Below, piece after piece: positions 25,472-34,654 of a stretch of 64,000 nucleotides of DNA. Source of the DNA: Nitratireductor sp. GISD-1A_MAKvit (lineage in GTDB: Bacteria > Pseudomonadota > Alphaproteobacteria > Rhizobiales > Rhizobiaceae); the NCBI RefSeq assembly GCF_040819555.1, contig NZ_CP161920.1, positions 1,487,001 to 1,551,000 of the forward strand, in the 5' to 3' direction. The notes under the pieces are model-generated. The model was given only the letters and a program-made list of their open reading frames with translations, was not told the DNA's origin and did not search any database. Positions within the stretch are counted from its first letter, which is position 1. Every line of letters begins with the position of its first letter. Both the position numbers and the translations under genes were made by a program.

Positions 25472-26758
25472 ATGAATCTCCTCCGCGAAAACGACCTCAT
25501 CTTCGGCCGCCTCCTCAAGATCGAAGAACCGCATCTGATCGCGCGTTACAACAGGGCGCTGGCCGCATTCGGCGTGCCGCAGACGAAACTCGCCTCCTTC
25601 GAGATCGACCGCACCGGCTTCTCACCGCAGATTGCCGAGGAACTGGACGACGCGCAATATCTCGATCCCAATGGCGTCAATCGCCGCTTCATCATCCTGA
25701 CCCCGGCGCAGATCGAATTGCCCGTGGTTCACACGGCCTTCTCCAACACCTCGCAGCTCGTCTACGAATTCATGATGGCCAATGCGCGCGCCATCAATGC
25801 CATCACCATCAAGGATGTGGTCTATGGCGAGATCGAGGAGCAGGTGAACCACGTGCGCGATATTGAGGATCTGCTCTCCATCGCGCAGGTGGAATTCAAG
25901 GTTCTCTCTGCCGAGGATCTGCTTGGCAAGGCCGCGGAGCTTGGCCGGCTTGCCGACCGCGTGAAGCATGAGCCCGACGCCTGGCGCGATGATGAACTGC
26001 TCAACCGCATGGTCGCACTGGCGCGCGAGACGGGCGATATTCGCGAAAACAGCCTCGTGCCCGAGCAGGTCGTGTTCCGGCATGATGCCTATTGGACGAG
26101 CCATTTCGGCGGCGTCTATGTCTTCACCGATCCGGACACGACCACGGTGATCGCCGATCCGGCGACGCCCGGTTTCCGTCGCTCGCGGCCCTGGCAGGTG
26201 AGCTATCTGTCGAAGGACGATCCGGCGCGCATCTTCCGCTTTCTGGCCGAGACTGGCCGCATCCAGCTGCCGCGCGCCTCGTGGATCGAACGCTCAAACT
26301 ATCTTGCCCATCGCGGCGAAATGGTGCTGCTCGATCTGATCCGGCGCGAGGCGCCGGAAACGGATTTTTCGGCCGTCGATCCGGTCTGGCTGCAGACCTG
26401 GACGCACCGCAATGCGAAACTGGTTGCCGGCGAGGGGAGTGTGCCGCTGCTCAACGCCGCCGTGCGCGAAATCAGCCAGACGGGGACGCTCAAGATCGAG
26501 GAGATCCCGGCGCGTGAACGCTTTCTCGTCATCCGGGCAGACCCGGCGCATAAGGATGCCTGGCTCACCAACCGACTGATCTCCGATTTCGTGCCGTCCG
26601 ATTTCATTGCCCGCTATGTTTTCAACAAGCAGGGCTTTTACCGTGACTACGAAACCTGGCCTGATGCCTGGCGCGCGTATGTTGTGGCGCGGCTCAAAAC
26701 CGCATATCTGATGGACAAACCGGCGCTGCGGAAGCGTCTTTATGGTCTGGAGTCCTGA
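25472..26758 (+). CDS. DUF6638-like protein of the AAA-ATPase cluster
   Basis: 428 residues from ATG 25472, with GAGGAG upstream. I recognise it as the uncharacterised family usually labelled DUF6638. The N-terminal half contains LLRENDLIFGRLLKIEEPHL, RYNRALAAFGVPQTKLASFE and a helical NHVRDIEDLLSIAQVEFKVL region. The C-terminal part has FVPSDFIARYVFNKQGFYRD and WPDAWRAYVVARLKTAYLMD. It is soluble, without a signal peptide. It was probably directly behind the ATPase gene before the DUF559 insertion. Function unknown; a partner or substrate of the ATPase is my guess. Confidence 0.75.
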   Translation: MNLLRENDLIFGRLLKIEEPHLIARYNRALAAFGVPQTKLASFEIDRTGFSPQIAEELDDAQYLDPNGVNRRFIILTPAQIELPVVHTAFSNTSQLVYEFMMANARAINAITIKDVVYGEIEEQVNHVRDIEDLLSIAQVEFKVLSAEDLLGKAAELGRLADRVKHEPDAWRDDELLNRMVALARETGDIRENSLVPEQVVFRHDAYWTSHFGGVYVFTDPDTTTVIADPATPGFRRSRPWQVSYLSKDDPARIFRFLAETGRIQLPRASWIERSNYLAHRGEMVLLDLIRREAPETDFSAVDPVWLQTWTHRNAKLVAGEGSVPLLNAAVREISQTGTLKIEEIPARERFLVIRADPAHKDAWLTNRLISDFVPSDFIARYVFNKQGFYRDYETWPDAWRAYVVARLKTAYLMDKPALRKRLYGLES

Positions 26759-26791
26759 TTCAAGACCAAAACCGCCTGAGGGAGGCGCTTC

Positions 26792-27916
26792 GTGCTCGAT
26801 CCGATTGTTGATTTCTTCACCCGCGTCTTTCACTGGATCGGTCGCGGTATCGGGCTGGTGATTGCCTGGATCCTCTGGCCATTCATGGCGGCCGGCCGCT
26901 GGTATACGCGGCGCGGCTGGATCATCCGGGGTTCCGTCGGTCTTGTGTTGCTCGCAATCGTTGGCTTCTACGGTTATTTCTTCTGGCAGACGCAGGTCTG
27001 GACCGGCTTCAATCCCGATTATGTCGACGAATACAATCTTGACGCGCGCGGCGTTTCCGCCGGTGAGCAGACAGCCGCCACACAGGGCGGCGAGACGCGG
27101 ACCTGTGGGCGTTCAGCGATTGTTGACCTGACAGCCGACCTGACCGATTTCAACGTCAATGACAATGCATGGATTTCCTCCATGCTGCTTTACAAGCTCG
27201 GCTTCTTCTTCGTGCTCGACTGGGACGACACGCCGTTTTTCGACAACAAGGCATCGTTCCAGCGCGGCATCAACCAGGCCATCCGCCGCAGCGCCATCGA
27301 ACTCGTTGATGCCCTTGGCCGTGTGCGCGGCACATCGCAGATCGACCGCGATCTGCAGAATGCGCGCGGCGCGCTCACCTTCGACGAGGAAACCTGGTAT
27401 TTCGGTCTGAGCCCCTTTGGCCCCAAGACACCGACGCCAAGCTTCTATCGCTCCGCCACCCGCGATCTGCGCAGCTTCAATGATCGGCTTGAGAGCTGTG
27501 AGGCAGTGTTCGATGCGCGCGCCGACAATCTGATCCAGTATCTCGACCGCATTGCGAGCGATCTCGGCTCCACTTCCGACCTGCTGCGCCAGCGTTCGGA
27601 AAACTACAATTCCGGCTGGTTCGACACACGTGCGGATGACCGCTTCTGGTTCGCCTATGGTCAGCTCTACGCATACTACGGCCTTCTGAAGGCGGCAGGT
27701 GCCGATTTCGAGGATGTCATCAAGCAGCGGTCTCTGGGTTCGCTTTGGGACACGACGGAAGAGCAGTTCCGTGCCGCTCTCCAGGTGCAGCCCTTTATCA
27801 TTTCCAATGGTCGTGAGGATGGCTGGATCATGCCCACGCATCTTGCCACCATGGGGTTCTACATCCTTCGGGTGCGCTCCAACCTGGTGGAGTTGCGTCT
27901 TGTTCTGGACAGGTAG
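26792..27916 (+). CDS. DUF2333 family membrane-anchored protein
   Basis: 374 residues from GTG 26792, preceded by GAGGGAGG. Two N-terminal hydrophobic stretches (IGLVIAWILWPFMAAG, GSVGLVLLAIVGFYGYFFW) anchor the protein, and the rest matches DUF2333 (COG5345): DLTADLTDFNVNDNAWISSM, KLGFFFVLDWDDTPFFDNKA and NSGWFDTRADDRFWFAYGQL. The large C-terminal part most likely lies in the periplasm. It is the last gene of the AAA cluster, 33 bp behind DUF6638. It could be the membrane target or receptor for the cytoplasmic ATPase complex. Function unknown. Confidence 0.83.
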   Translation: MLDPIVDFFTRVFHWIGRGIGLVIAWILWPFMAAGRWYTRRGWIIRGSVGLVLLAIVGFYGYFFWQTQVWTGFNPDYVDEYNLDARGVSAGEQTAATQGGETRTCGRSAIVDLTADLTDFNVNDNAWISSMLLYKLGFFFVLDWDDTPFFDNKASFQRGINQAIRRSAIELVDALGRVRGTSQIDRDLQNARGALTFDEETWYFGLSPFGPKTPTPSFYRSATRDLRSFNDRLESCEAVFDARADNLIQYLDRIASDLGSTSDLLRQRSENYNSGWFDTRADDRFWFAYGQLYAYYGLLKAAGADFEDVIKQRSLGSLWDTTEEQFRAALQVQPFIISNGREDGWIMPTHLATMGFYILRVRSNLVELRLVLDR

Positions 27917-27955
27917 ACCATTTTGCCTGAGCGGTGGGCCCCTGCGCCCGCCGGT

Positions 27956-27976
27956 TCCGCGCCGCATCGGCGCGGA
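27956..27976. repeat. Hairpin downstream of the DUF2333 gene
   Basis: TCCGCGCCG, loop CAT, CGGCGCGGA: a perfect 9-bp stem with no T-run, 40 bp after the last gene of the AAA cluster. It could be a weak or Rho-assisted end of that transcript. Confidence 0.45.
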
Positions 27977-28097
27977 GGCATAATTCCTGTCGCATTTCAC
28001 GCATTGTCCGCCTCTTTTGCGATGGTGGAGATTTTCAATTCGCGGCTTTATGCCTATCGGCACAAATTGCATGCCATCGGGAGAGGGAAACAGTGTC

Positions 28098-29777
28098 ATG
28101 GTCGAAGTGAAATCCGACATCGAAATCGCGCGGGCGGCGAAGAAGAAGCCCATTCAGGAGATCGGCGCGCGGCTCGACATTCCCAGTGAACACCTTCTTC
28201 CATACGGCCATGACAAGGCGAAGGTTTCGGCCGAGTTCATTGCCGAGACCCGCAACAACGAGGACGGCAAGCTGATCCTCGTCACGGCGATCAACCCGAC
28301 ACCGGCCGGCGAAGGCAAGACCACCACCACCGTCGGTCTCGGGGACGGGCTGAACCGCATCGGCAAGAAGGCGGCGATCTGCATTCGCGAGGCGTCGCTT
28401 GGTCCATGCTTTGGCGTCAAGGGCGGAGCGGCAGGCGGTGGCTACGCCCAGGTTGTGCCGATGGAGGACATGAACCTCCATTTCACCGGTGATTTTCATG
28501 CCATCACTTCGGCCCACAATCTGCTTTCGGCGCTGATCGACAACCACATCTACTGGGGCAATGCCCAGGAGATCGACATTCGCCGCGTCGCATGGCGGCG
28601 CGTGATGGACATGAACGACCGGGCACTGCGCGAGATCGTCTGCTCGCTGGGCGGCGTTGCCAACGGTTTTCCGCGCGAGGCCGGTTTCGACATCACGGTG
28701 GCGTCCGAGGTCATGGCCATTCTGTGCCTTTCGACTGATCTAAAAGACCTCGAAAAGCGTCTCGGCGATATCATCATTGGATATCGCCGCGACAAGAGCC
28801 CGGTCTTTGCCCGTGACATCAAGGCCGATGGCGCAATGACCGTTCTCCTAAAGGACGCGCTCCAGCCCAATCTCGTGCAGACGCTGGAAAACAATCCCGC
28901 CTTCGTGCATGGCGGCCCCTTCGCCAACATCGCCCATGGCTGCAACTCGGTGATGGCCACTTCCACGGCGCTGAAGATCGCCGACTATGTGGTGACGGAG
29001 GCTGGGTTCGGTGCCGATCTCGGTGCGGAAAAGTTCTTCGACATCAAGTGCCGCAAGGCGGGTCTCAAGCCGGCCGCTGCCGTGATCGTGGCGACCATAC
29101 GCGCGCTGAAGATGAACGGTGGCGTGAAGAAGGAAGATCTGGGCGCCGAGGATGTCGAGGCAGTCAGGGCCGGCTGTGTCAATCTCGGGCGTCACATCGA
29201 GAATGTGAAGCAGTTCGGTGTGCCGGCCATCGTGGCGATCAACCATTTCCACACCGACACCGATGCCGAAATCGAGGCGGTTAAGGCCTATGTTGCCGAG
29301 CAGGGCGAGGAGGCGGTTTTGTGTCGCCATTGGGCGCAAGGTTCGGCCGGCATCGAGGAACTTGCGCACAAGGTGGTGGCGCTGGCCGAAAGCGGTGCGT
29401 CCCAGTTTGCGCCGCTTTATCCCGACGACATGCCGCTTTTCGACAAGATCGATACGGTGGTGAAGCGGATCTACCGGGGCGCGGAGGCCATTGCCGACAA
29501 GACGGTCCGCAACCAGCTGAAACAGTGGGAAGAGCAGGGGTATGGCCATTTGCCGGTCTGCATGGCCAAGACCCAGTACTCCTTCTCCACAGATCCCAAT
29601 TTGCGCGGCGCGCCGACCGGGCATGTGGTCCCGGTCCGCGAGGTGCGGCTTTCCGCCGGCGCCGGGTTCGTCGTGGCGATTTGCGGCGAGATCATGACCA
29701 TGCCGGGCCTTCCGCGCGTGCCGTCATCCGAACGCATATTCCTCAATGATGACGGGCAGATCGAAGGGCTTTCCTGA
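28098..29777 (+). CDS. fhs: Formate--tetrahydrofolate ligase
   Basis: 559 residues from ATG 28098, behind GAGAGGG. The P-loop [14 protein letters not shown] begins at residue 68, followed by [19 protein letters not shown], the highly conserved formyl-phosphate site, [20 protein letters not shown] and [13 protein letters not shown]. It makes 10-formyl-THF from formate, ATP and tetrahydrofolate, feeding one-carbon units to purine synthesis or running in formate oxidation. Length and motifs are complete. The gene stands alone with its own strong terminator; the longer upstream reading frame has no ribosome site. Confidence 0.98.
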   Translation: MVEVKSDIEIARAAKKKPIQEIGARLDIPSEHLLPYGHDKAKVSAEFIAETRNNEDGKLILVTAINPTPAGEGKTTTTVGLGDGLNRIGKKAAICIREASLGPCFGVKGGAAGGGYAQVVPMEDMNLHFTGDFHAITSAHNLLSALIDNHIYWGNAQEIDIRRVAWRRVMDMNDRALREIVCSLGGVANGFPREAGFDITVASEVMAILCLSTDLKDLEKRLGDIIIGYRRDKSPVFARDIKADGAMTVLLKDALQPNLVQTLENNPAFVHGGPFANIAHGCNSVMATSTALKIADYVVTEAGFGADLGAEKFFDIKCRKAGLKPAAAVIVATIRALKMNGGVKKEDLGAEDVEAVRAGCVNLGRHIENVKQFGVPAIVAINHFHTDTDAEIEAVKAYVAEQGEEAVLCRHWAQGSAGIEELAHKVVALAESGASQFAPLYPDDMPLFDKIDTVVKRIYRGAEAIADKTVRNQLKQWEEQGYGHLPVCMAKTQYSFSTDPNLRGAPTGHVVPVREVRLSAGAGFVVAICGEIMTMPGLPRVPSSERIFLNDDGQIEGLS

Positions 29778-29795
29778 CAGGGCCAGCGCCAATGG

Positions 29796-29821
29796 GGGCG
29801 GGCTTCAGGCCCGCCCTTTTT
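29796..29821 (+). terminator. Rho-independent terminator after fhs
   Basis: GGGCGGGC (29796-29803), loop TTCAG, GCCCGCCC (29809-29816), then five T residues. It is 19 bp after the fhs stop codon. Confidence 0.92.
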
Positions 29822-29918
29822 GTTGATCGAGCCCATGGGACGCTCTTTCGGTGGCGGCGGTCAAACAGGAGCTGCTGCATGGACTTTGCATTGAGGCATG
29901 ATGCCGGAGCGCATGGGA

Positions 29919-30443
29919 TCAGGCAGCGCTAGGGCCAGGGTCGTCGTCTCCCCCCGGCATGTGCCCTGCAGTTGGAGACCGCGCGGAATGGTCTGCATCA
30001 TGGACGAGGCGCAAAGCGGGTCGTTTTGCGCTTTGCCCTTTCCGGCGCGCAGCCTCGGGCTGGTAAAGCACGTCTTCAAGAATGATCCGTTCAGGAGCTG
30101 CCTCGTCGTTGCTTGGCAGGGCAATTGCTTCGCCTGCGCTCAAACCCAAAAGCGCAAGACCGCGCAGCGTTGTCACAGGCAGCGTCAAACCGACGAAGCC
30201 ATGAAGCTCGTCATGGCTGACGATACGCGTCTGTGGTTCTTCATCGCCGATGCGAAAGCGCACGCGGCTGTTCAGCGTGGTCACGTGCGCGGGCACGTCC
30301 TCGCGAAAAATGACAACTGCTCCGTCGATCTTGGCGCGCAATAGCGCGGCATAGGCGTCGCTAAATCTGTGCCTGCGCTCCTGCAGGAATTCGAGAATGG
30401 TGAAGTCCTTGGTTGTGAGGATGCACCCCTGTCCGGTCCACAT
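29919..30443 (-). CDS. GreA/GreB-type C-terminal domain protein (Rnk-like)
   Basis: 174 residues from ATG 30443, with AGGAG upstream. The C-terminal part is an FKBP-like GreA/GreB domain, recognisable from VVIFREDVPAHVTTLNSRVR and the VTTLRGLALLGLSAGEAIAL segment, which resembles Rnk and Gre factors. The N-terminus (LTTKDFTILEFLQERRH) is short and lacks the Gre coiled-coil finger with its acidic tip, so transcript cleavage is unlikely. Such proteins bind RNA polymerase and modulate it. A disordered, Arg- and Pro-rich tail follows. Its neighbour on the same strand is a second Rnk-like gene. Confidence 0.78.
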   Translation of the reverse strand: MWTGQGCILTTKDFTILEFLQERRHRFSDAYAALLRAKIDGAVVIFREDVPAHVTTLNSRVRFRIGDEEPQTRIVSHDELHGFVGLTLPVTTLRGLALLGLSAGEAIALPSNDEAAPERIILEDVLYQPEAARRKGQSAKRPALRLVHDADHSARSPTAGHMPGGDDDPGPSAA

Positions 30444-30631
30444 GGCGATCTCCTGCGCAGTCGTTCCCTTGTCGGGTGACCGCAAACGAACAAATCCGCA
30501 CGGCCGTGTCTGGCTGTGCAGCTTGAAACTGGCTGTCGGGAGGCCCCCTGCGCTCAACGTGCTGGCGCAGGGGTTACGCTCCCGTCAGGAGATGTCCTGT
30601 GAAAAGAAGGGATCCGGACAAGGTTTGTGGC

Positions 30632-31051
30632 TCAGGCGGTTTCTTCTGGCTGCGAAACGCGAACCACGGTCAGCTTGTGGGTCTGTCCGTTGCGCGCCGT
30701 CCAGTTGATCGACTGGCCTTCCTTGAGGCCAATCAGAGCCGTGCCGACCGGCGTGGTGATGGAAATGCGCCCCTGTTCGATGTCCGCGTCGCCCGGATAG
30801 ACGAGCGTGACTGTTTTTTCCTGCCCTTCATCGGCCGTGTAAACAACAGTCGACCCCATGCGGACAATGGTTGCCGCAAGGGTGCCATCGCGCACGATAC
30901 GCGCCCGGTCAAGTTCGGCAAACATGGTTTCCGAAGCTTCGGGGTTGCGATCCTCCAGTGCTTCCGCGAGGCCGGTAAGGCGCTGATGGTCGGTCTCGGA
31001 AATCGTTATGCTCGGCTTGCGCCCTGTCTTCTGCTGCATTGGTTGTTCCAC
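30632..31051 (-). CDS. rnk: Nucleoside diphosphate kinase regulator (Rnk)
   Basis: 139 residues (GTG 31051 or ATG 31039). A short N-terminal helix pair (ISETDHQRLTGLAEALEDR) carries LDRARIVRDGTLAATIVRMG, then the GreA/GreB C-terminal domain with VTLVYPGDADIEQGRISITTPVGTALIGLKEGQSI and a final TVVRVSQPEE. This is the Rnk form: a short coiled coil and no acidic finger. Rnk binds RNA polymerase and competes with Gre factors. The name (regulator of nucleoside diphosphate kinase) comes from Pseudomonas. Transcribed in the same direction as the other GreA-type gene, 189 bp apart. Confidence 0.9.
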   Translation of the reverse strand: MEQPMQQKTGRKPSITISETDHQRLTGLAEALEDRNPEASETMFAELDRARIVRDGTLAATIVRMGSTVVYTADEGQEKTVTLVYPGDADIEQGRISITTPVGTALIGLKEGQSINWTARNGQTHKLTVVRVSQPEETA

Positions 31052-31488
31052 GCGAATTTTCCGGCCGCACCCAGAGTGCGAACCGACAGGCTTCGACTGA
31101 TGTTAAGGCTCTTTGTTGATGCGCCTGGAGTTTTGTTTCGTCTATCGACTTGGTCTCAATGACCGAATGACGAAAACGCACCCCTCGGTTCGGAGGCGCA
31201 CGGCACCGAACCGGGGGTCAATATCCCGCGATGGGACATACCCGGAAAAGAACGCAGATGTGCTTTCGGTTCGTGCTCATGAATTTAACGTGGTGTGTGG
31301 ACGTAGCGATGTCAAGGTGGTTTCGGTAAATGTCGCAAGACTTACACGCCAGGTGCTTCTGGCGGGAGGGTCGTGTTCACGCAGGTTCCCTTGCAACGAT
31401 GCGGCCAGGGTGCCATCTCTTCTCACAGCTTGTGCGCGCCGCCATCGCATTGCGGCGCATCGTTGTTTTCTTCAGAAACGGATCGTTC
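31052..31488. other. 437-bp gap without a recognisable gene
   Basis: Between the divergent rnk and PAP2 genes. Short open frames overlap here in several phases, but none has a ribosome site or a family pattern. I see no clear terminator, repeat or RNA; it presumably carries the two promoters. Confidence 0.5.
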
Positions 31489-32256
31489 ATGTCAAACCAG
31501 AATGTCAGTTTTCCAAGACGCGTCCTGCAACGCCGCAAGGCGCTTGCACCTGCCGTTCTCTTGCTGGTTCTGACATTTGGCTCTTTTGTATTCCTCACCA
31601 TTGCCGATGAGGTGGCGGAAGGCGAAATCGCAGCGTTTGACCGAGGCGTCCTGCTTTCGATGCGCAACGCGTCAGATGTATCCGATCCGCTAGGCCCCCC
31701 ATGGCTGGAGGAGGCGGCGCTCGAAATCACGGCCATTGGCGGTTATCCGGTGATCGTACTCTCCCTGTTGATCGTGACGGGGCTTCTGATCGTTGTACGG
31801 CGTTATGGGGCAGCCCTTTATTCCGTGCTTTCGGTGGGGTCCGGTGCGCTGGTCTCATACACGCTGAAAAACCACTACGATCGCCCGAGACCTGATCTGG
31901 TCGAGCATCTCGATGTGATCCACACGGCAAGCTTCCCAAGCGGTCACGCGACGGTCACCACCGTGGCTTATCTCACGCTTGCTGCGCTTGTTGTCCGTTT
32001 CTTTCCGGCCTGGCGGGTCAGGCTCTATGTTCTCGCCGTGGCGGTCTTCGTTTCTTTCATTGTCGGTATAAGCCGGATCTATCTGGGCGTTCACTGGCCG
32101 AGCGATGTTTTCGCCGGCTGGGCACTGGGGGTGGCGTGGGCGAGTTTCGCCTGGCTTTGCGCCAGTCTCCTTGCCCTTTATCGAGGCAAGAGGCTTGAGG
32201 ACAGGGCTGGAAAGCGGTTGCGCGAAACGCCGGTCGAGGCTATGGAACGAATATGA
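31489..32256 (+). CDS. PAP2 superfamily phosphatase
   Basis: 255 residues from ATG 31489. An integral membrane protein of about six helices with the three phosphatase motifs in order: KNHYDRPRPD, PSGHA and SRIYLGVHWPSD. The central His of PSGH and the His of the third motif are the catalytic nucleophile and acid/base. Family members remove phosphate from undecaprenyl diphosphate, phosphatidic acid or lipid A. Which lipid is used is open. The end of the gene overlaps the trpL leader ATG by the usual ATGA, but the trp leader has its own function. Confidence 0.9.
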   Translation: MSNQNVSFPRRVLQRRKALAPAVLLLVLTFGSFVFLTIADEVAEGEIAAFDRGVLLSMRNASDVSDPLGPPWLEEAALEITAIGGYPVIVLSLLIVTGLLIVVRRYGAALYSVLSVGSGALVSYTLKNHYDRPRPDLVEHLDVIHTASFPSGHATVTTVAYLTLAALVVRFFPAWRVRLYVLAVAVFVSFIVGISRIYLGVHWPSDVFAGWALGVAWASFAWLCASLLALYRGKRLEDRAGKRLRETPVEAMERI

Positions 32257-32297
32257 AAATGATTTCTTGCGCAAAACTCTGGTGGTGGGTCCGTTAA
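32253..32297 (+). CDS. trpL: trp operon leader peptide (trpL)
   Basis: A 14-residue peptide, MKMISCAKLWWWVR, too short for ordinary gene finding. Three consecutive Trp codons near the end are the hallmark of the rhizobial trpL, whose peptide is similar in length and also carries WWW. The ATG overlaps the stop of the PAP2 gene. Ribosomes that stall at these codons when charged tRNA-Trp is scarce let the antiterminator form and turn on trpE(G). In Sinorhizobium the released leader RNA and peptide also act in trans; whether that holds here is unknown. Confidence 0.9.
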   Translation: MKMISCAKLWWWVR

Positions 32298-32299
32298 CA

Positions 32300-32368
32300 G
32301 CGGCCAACCGTGCAGTGCGCGCGCAGGAAAAGACCATGGCCGCAGGTGAGAACCGGGCGGCTTTTTTT
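32300..32368 (+). promoter_or_regulatory. trp attenuator (antiterminator/terminator)
   Basis: Antiterminator: GCGGCCA (32300-32306) with TGGCCGC (32337-32343), 7 bp. Terminator: GCCGC (32339-32343) with GCGGC (32357-32361), followed by seven T residues. The two structures share the 32339-32343 segment and are mutually exclusive. The Trp codons of trpL lie just upstream, where a stalled ribosome leaves the first antiterminator arm free. Confidence 0.88.
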
Positions 32369-32405
32369 GTGTGCTTCCCGGCAATGCCTGAAAAAGGAGC
32401 ATATG

Positions 32406-34595
32406 ATGAGCCTGGAAGTTCTGGAAAACGGTGCCGAGCGGTTCGAAACCGCAGGTGATGTCACAATCACGCGGACCCGTTTCGAAACCGCCTATGAAGG
32501 CGCCATTGATGCCTACATAGACGCTCTCGACGAGCGCCGCGGGGCGGTGTTTTCCTCCAATTACGAGTACCCGGGCCGCTACACCCGCTGGGATACCGCG
32601 ATTATCGATCCGCCAATGGTGATCTCGGCGCGTGGTCGGGAGATGAAGATCGAGGCGCTGAACGATCGCGGAAAGGCTCTTCTCCAGATCGTCGCCGACC
32701 CCATAACCAGTCTCGCGGCGGTTGCGGTGAACGCGCGGGACGACACGCAGATTTCGCTGACCGTGTCAAAGCCCGAACGGGTTTTCTCCGAGGAAGAGCG
32801 CTCCCGTGCTCCCTCCGTGTTCACCGTTCTGCGGGCCATCACCGATCTTTTCCATACCGGGCACGATGCAAATCTGGGGCTTTACGGTGCGTTCGGTTAC
32901 GATCTTGCGTTTCAGTTCGACCCGATCGAACAGAGCCTGGAACGCCCGGAAAGCCAGCGTGATCTCGTGCTCTACCTGCCAGATGAAATCCTTGTCGTCG
33001 ATCACCATGCGGCCAAGGCCTGGCACGACCGCTACGACTATGCAGGTAACGGCGTATCGACGGAAGGTCTGTCATGCGACGGCGCGCGCAATGCGTTCCG
33101 GCCTGCCGACCACGTGCCGCCACGCGGCGATCATGAACCTGGCGAGTATGCCCGTCTGGTCGAAAAGGCGAAGCAGAGCTTCCACCGGGGCGACCTTTTC
33201 GAGGTGGTGCCGGGGCAGATGTTCATGGAACGGGCCGAGCGTCGCCCATCGCAGATTTCGCGCCGCCTGAAGGAGATCAACCCGTCTCCATATTCCTTCT
33301 TCATCAATCTGGGTGAGCAGGAATATCTCGTCGGGGCTTCGCCGGAAATGTTCGTGCGGGTGAATGGCCGGCGTGTCGAGACATGTCCTATCTCGGGCAC
33401 CATCAAACGCGGCGACGATGCCATTGCCGATGCCGAACAGATCATCAAGCTCCTGAATTCCAAGAAGGACGAATCCGAGCTCACCATGTGTTCGGATGTC
33501 GACCGCAACGACAAAAGCCGGGTGTGTGAGCCGGGCTCGGTACGGGTAATCGGGCGCCGCCAGATCGAGATGTATTCGCGTCTCATTCACACGGTAGACC
33601 ATATCGAAGGCCGGTTGCGCGAGGGGATGGACGCCTATGATGCCTTCCTTAGCCATGCCTGGGCCGTGACGGTCACCGGGGCGCCGAAACTGTGGGCCAT
33701 GCGGTTCATCGAGGAAAACGAAAAGAGCCCGCGCGCCTGGTATGGTGGAGCCATCGGGATGGTTCATTTCAATGGCGACATGAACACTGGTCTCACATTG
33801 CGCACCATTCGCATCAAGGACGGTGTGGCGGAGGTGCGGGCAGGGGCGACGCTTCTGTTCGATTCCGACCCGCAGGAAGAAGAGGCTGAAACGGAACTCA
33901 AGGCGTCGGCCATGCTGTCGGCCATCCGGGGTGCTGGGACATCAGACATGGAAGATGAAAAGCGTGCGTGCGCCCCTGTCGGCGAAGGTGTGAAGATCCT
34001 GCTTGTGGATCACGAAGATTCCTTCGTTCACACACTCGCCAATTACTTCCGACAGACGGGCGCAGAGGTGGTGACCGTGCGCGCTCCCGTAGAAAACGAA
34101 GTGTTTGAAAGGGTTGCGCCGGATCTCGTCGTCCTGTCGCCGGGCCCCGGCCGGCCGGAAGATTTCGACTGCAGGACCACAATCGCAAAATGCCGGGATC
34201 GCGGTTTGCCGATCTTTGGTGTCTGTCTTGGTCTGCAGGCTCTGGTGGAAGCCTATGGCGGAGAGCTTCGTCAGCTTGCGGAGCCCATGCATGGCAAGCC
34301 TTCGCGCATCCGTGTTGGAGGAAACAGCCTCGTTTTCTCCGGCCTCCCCCCCGAGGTAACGGTGGGTCGCTATCATTCCATCTTTGCCGATCCAGCGCGC
34401 CTGCCTTCCACCTTCACCGTCACAGCGGAGACCGAAGACGGGGTGATCATGGGCATCGAACATGAGGATGAGCCGGTTGCTGCGGTGCAATTCCATCCCG
34501 AATCGATCATGACCCTTGGACAGAATGCCGGCATGCGCATGATCGAGAACGTGGTGGCGAGACTGCCGCGCAAAGCGCGTGAGAAAGCAGCCTGA
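32406..34595 (+). CDS. trpE(G): Anthranilate synthase, fused TrpE-TrpG
   Basis: 729 residues from ATG 32406 (AAGGAG six bases upstream; an extra ATG three bases earlier is too close). The first two thirds are the chorismate-binding TrpE domain, with [66 protein letters not shown] in order. The last 200 residues form the glutamine amidotransferase TrpG, with [18 protein letters not shown], the catalytic Cys in GVCLGLQ and His/Glu in VQFHPES. It makes anthranilate from chorismate and glutamine, the first step to tryptophan. Fusion is typical of Rhizobiales. Controlled by the trpL attenuator. Confidence 0.97.
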   Translation: MSLEVLENGAERFETAGDVTITRTRFETAYEGAIDAYIDALDERRGAVFSSNYEYPGRYTRWDTAIIDPPMVISARGREMKIEALNDRGKALLQIVADPITSLAAVAVNARDDTQISLTVSKPERVFSEEERSRAPSVFTVLRAITDLFHTGHDANLGLYGAFGYDLAFQFDPIEQSLERPESQRDLVLYLPDEILVVDHHAAKAWHDRYDYAGNGVSTEGLSCDGARNAFRPADHVPPRGDHEPGEYARLVEKAKQSFHRGDLFEVVPGQMFMERAERRPSQISRRLKEINPSPYSFFINLGEQEYLVGASPEMFVRVNGRRVETCPISGTIKRGDDAIADAEQIIKLLNSKKDESELTMCSDVDRNDKSRVCEPGSVRVIGRRQIEMYSRLIHTVDHIEGRLREGMDAYDAFLSHAWAVTVTGAPKLWAMRFIEENEKSPRAWYGGAIGMVHFNGDMNTGLTLRTIRIKDGVAEVRAGATLLFDSDPQEEEAETELKASAMLSAIRGAGTSDMEDEKRACAPVGEGVKILLVDHEDSFVHTLANYFRQTGAEVVTVRAPVENEVFERVAPDLVVLSPGPGRPEDFDCRTTIAKCRDRGLPIFGVCLGLQALVEAYGGELRQLAEPMHGKPSRIRVGGNSLVFSGLPPEVTVGRYHSIFADPARLPSTFTVTAETEDGVIMGIEHEDEPVAAVQFHPESIMTLGQNAGMRMIENVVARLPRKAREKAA

Positions 34596-34654
34596 CAGAT
34601 CTGGCCAGTCAGGTTTCCGACAGGCCAGTCGGGGAAAAGGGGAGAGGGATCACC

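Noticed and set aside
34591..34613. Terminator between trpE(G) and the CDF gene
   Set aside because: Only a 6-bp stem with three T; too weak to claim.
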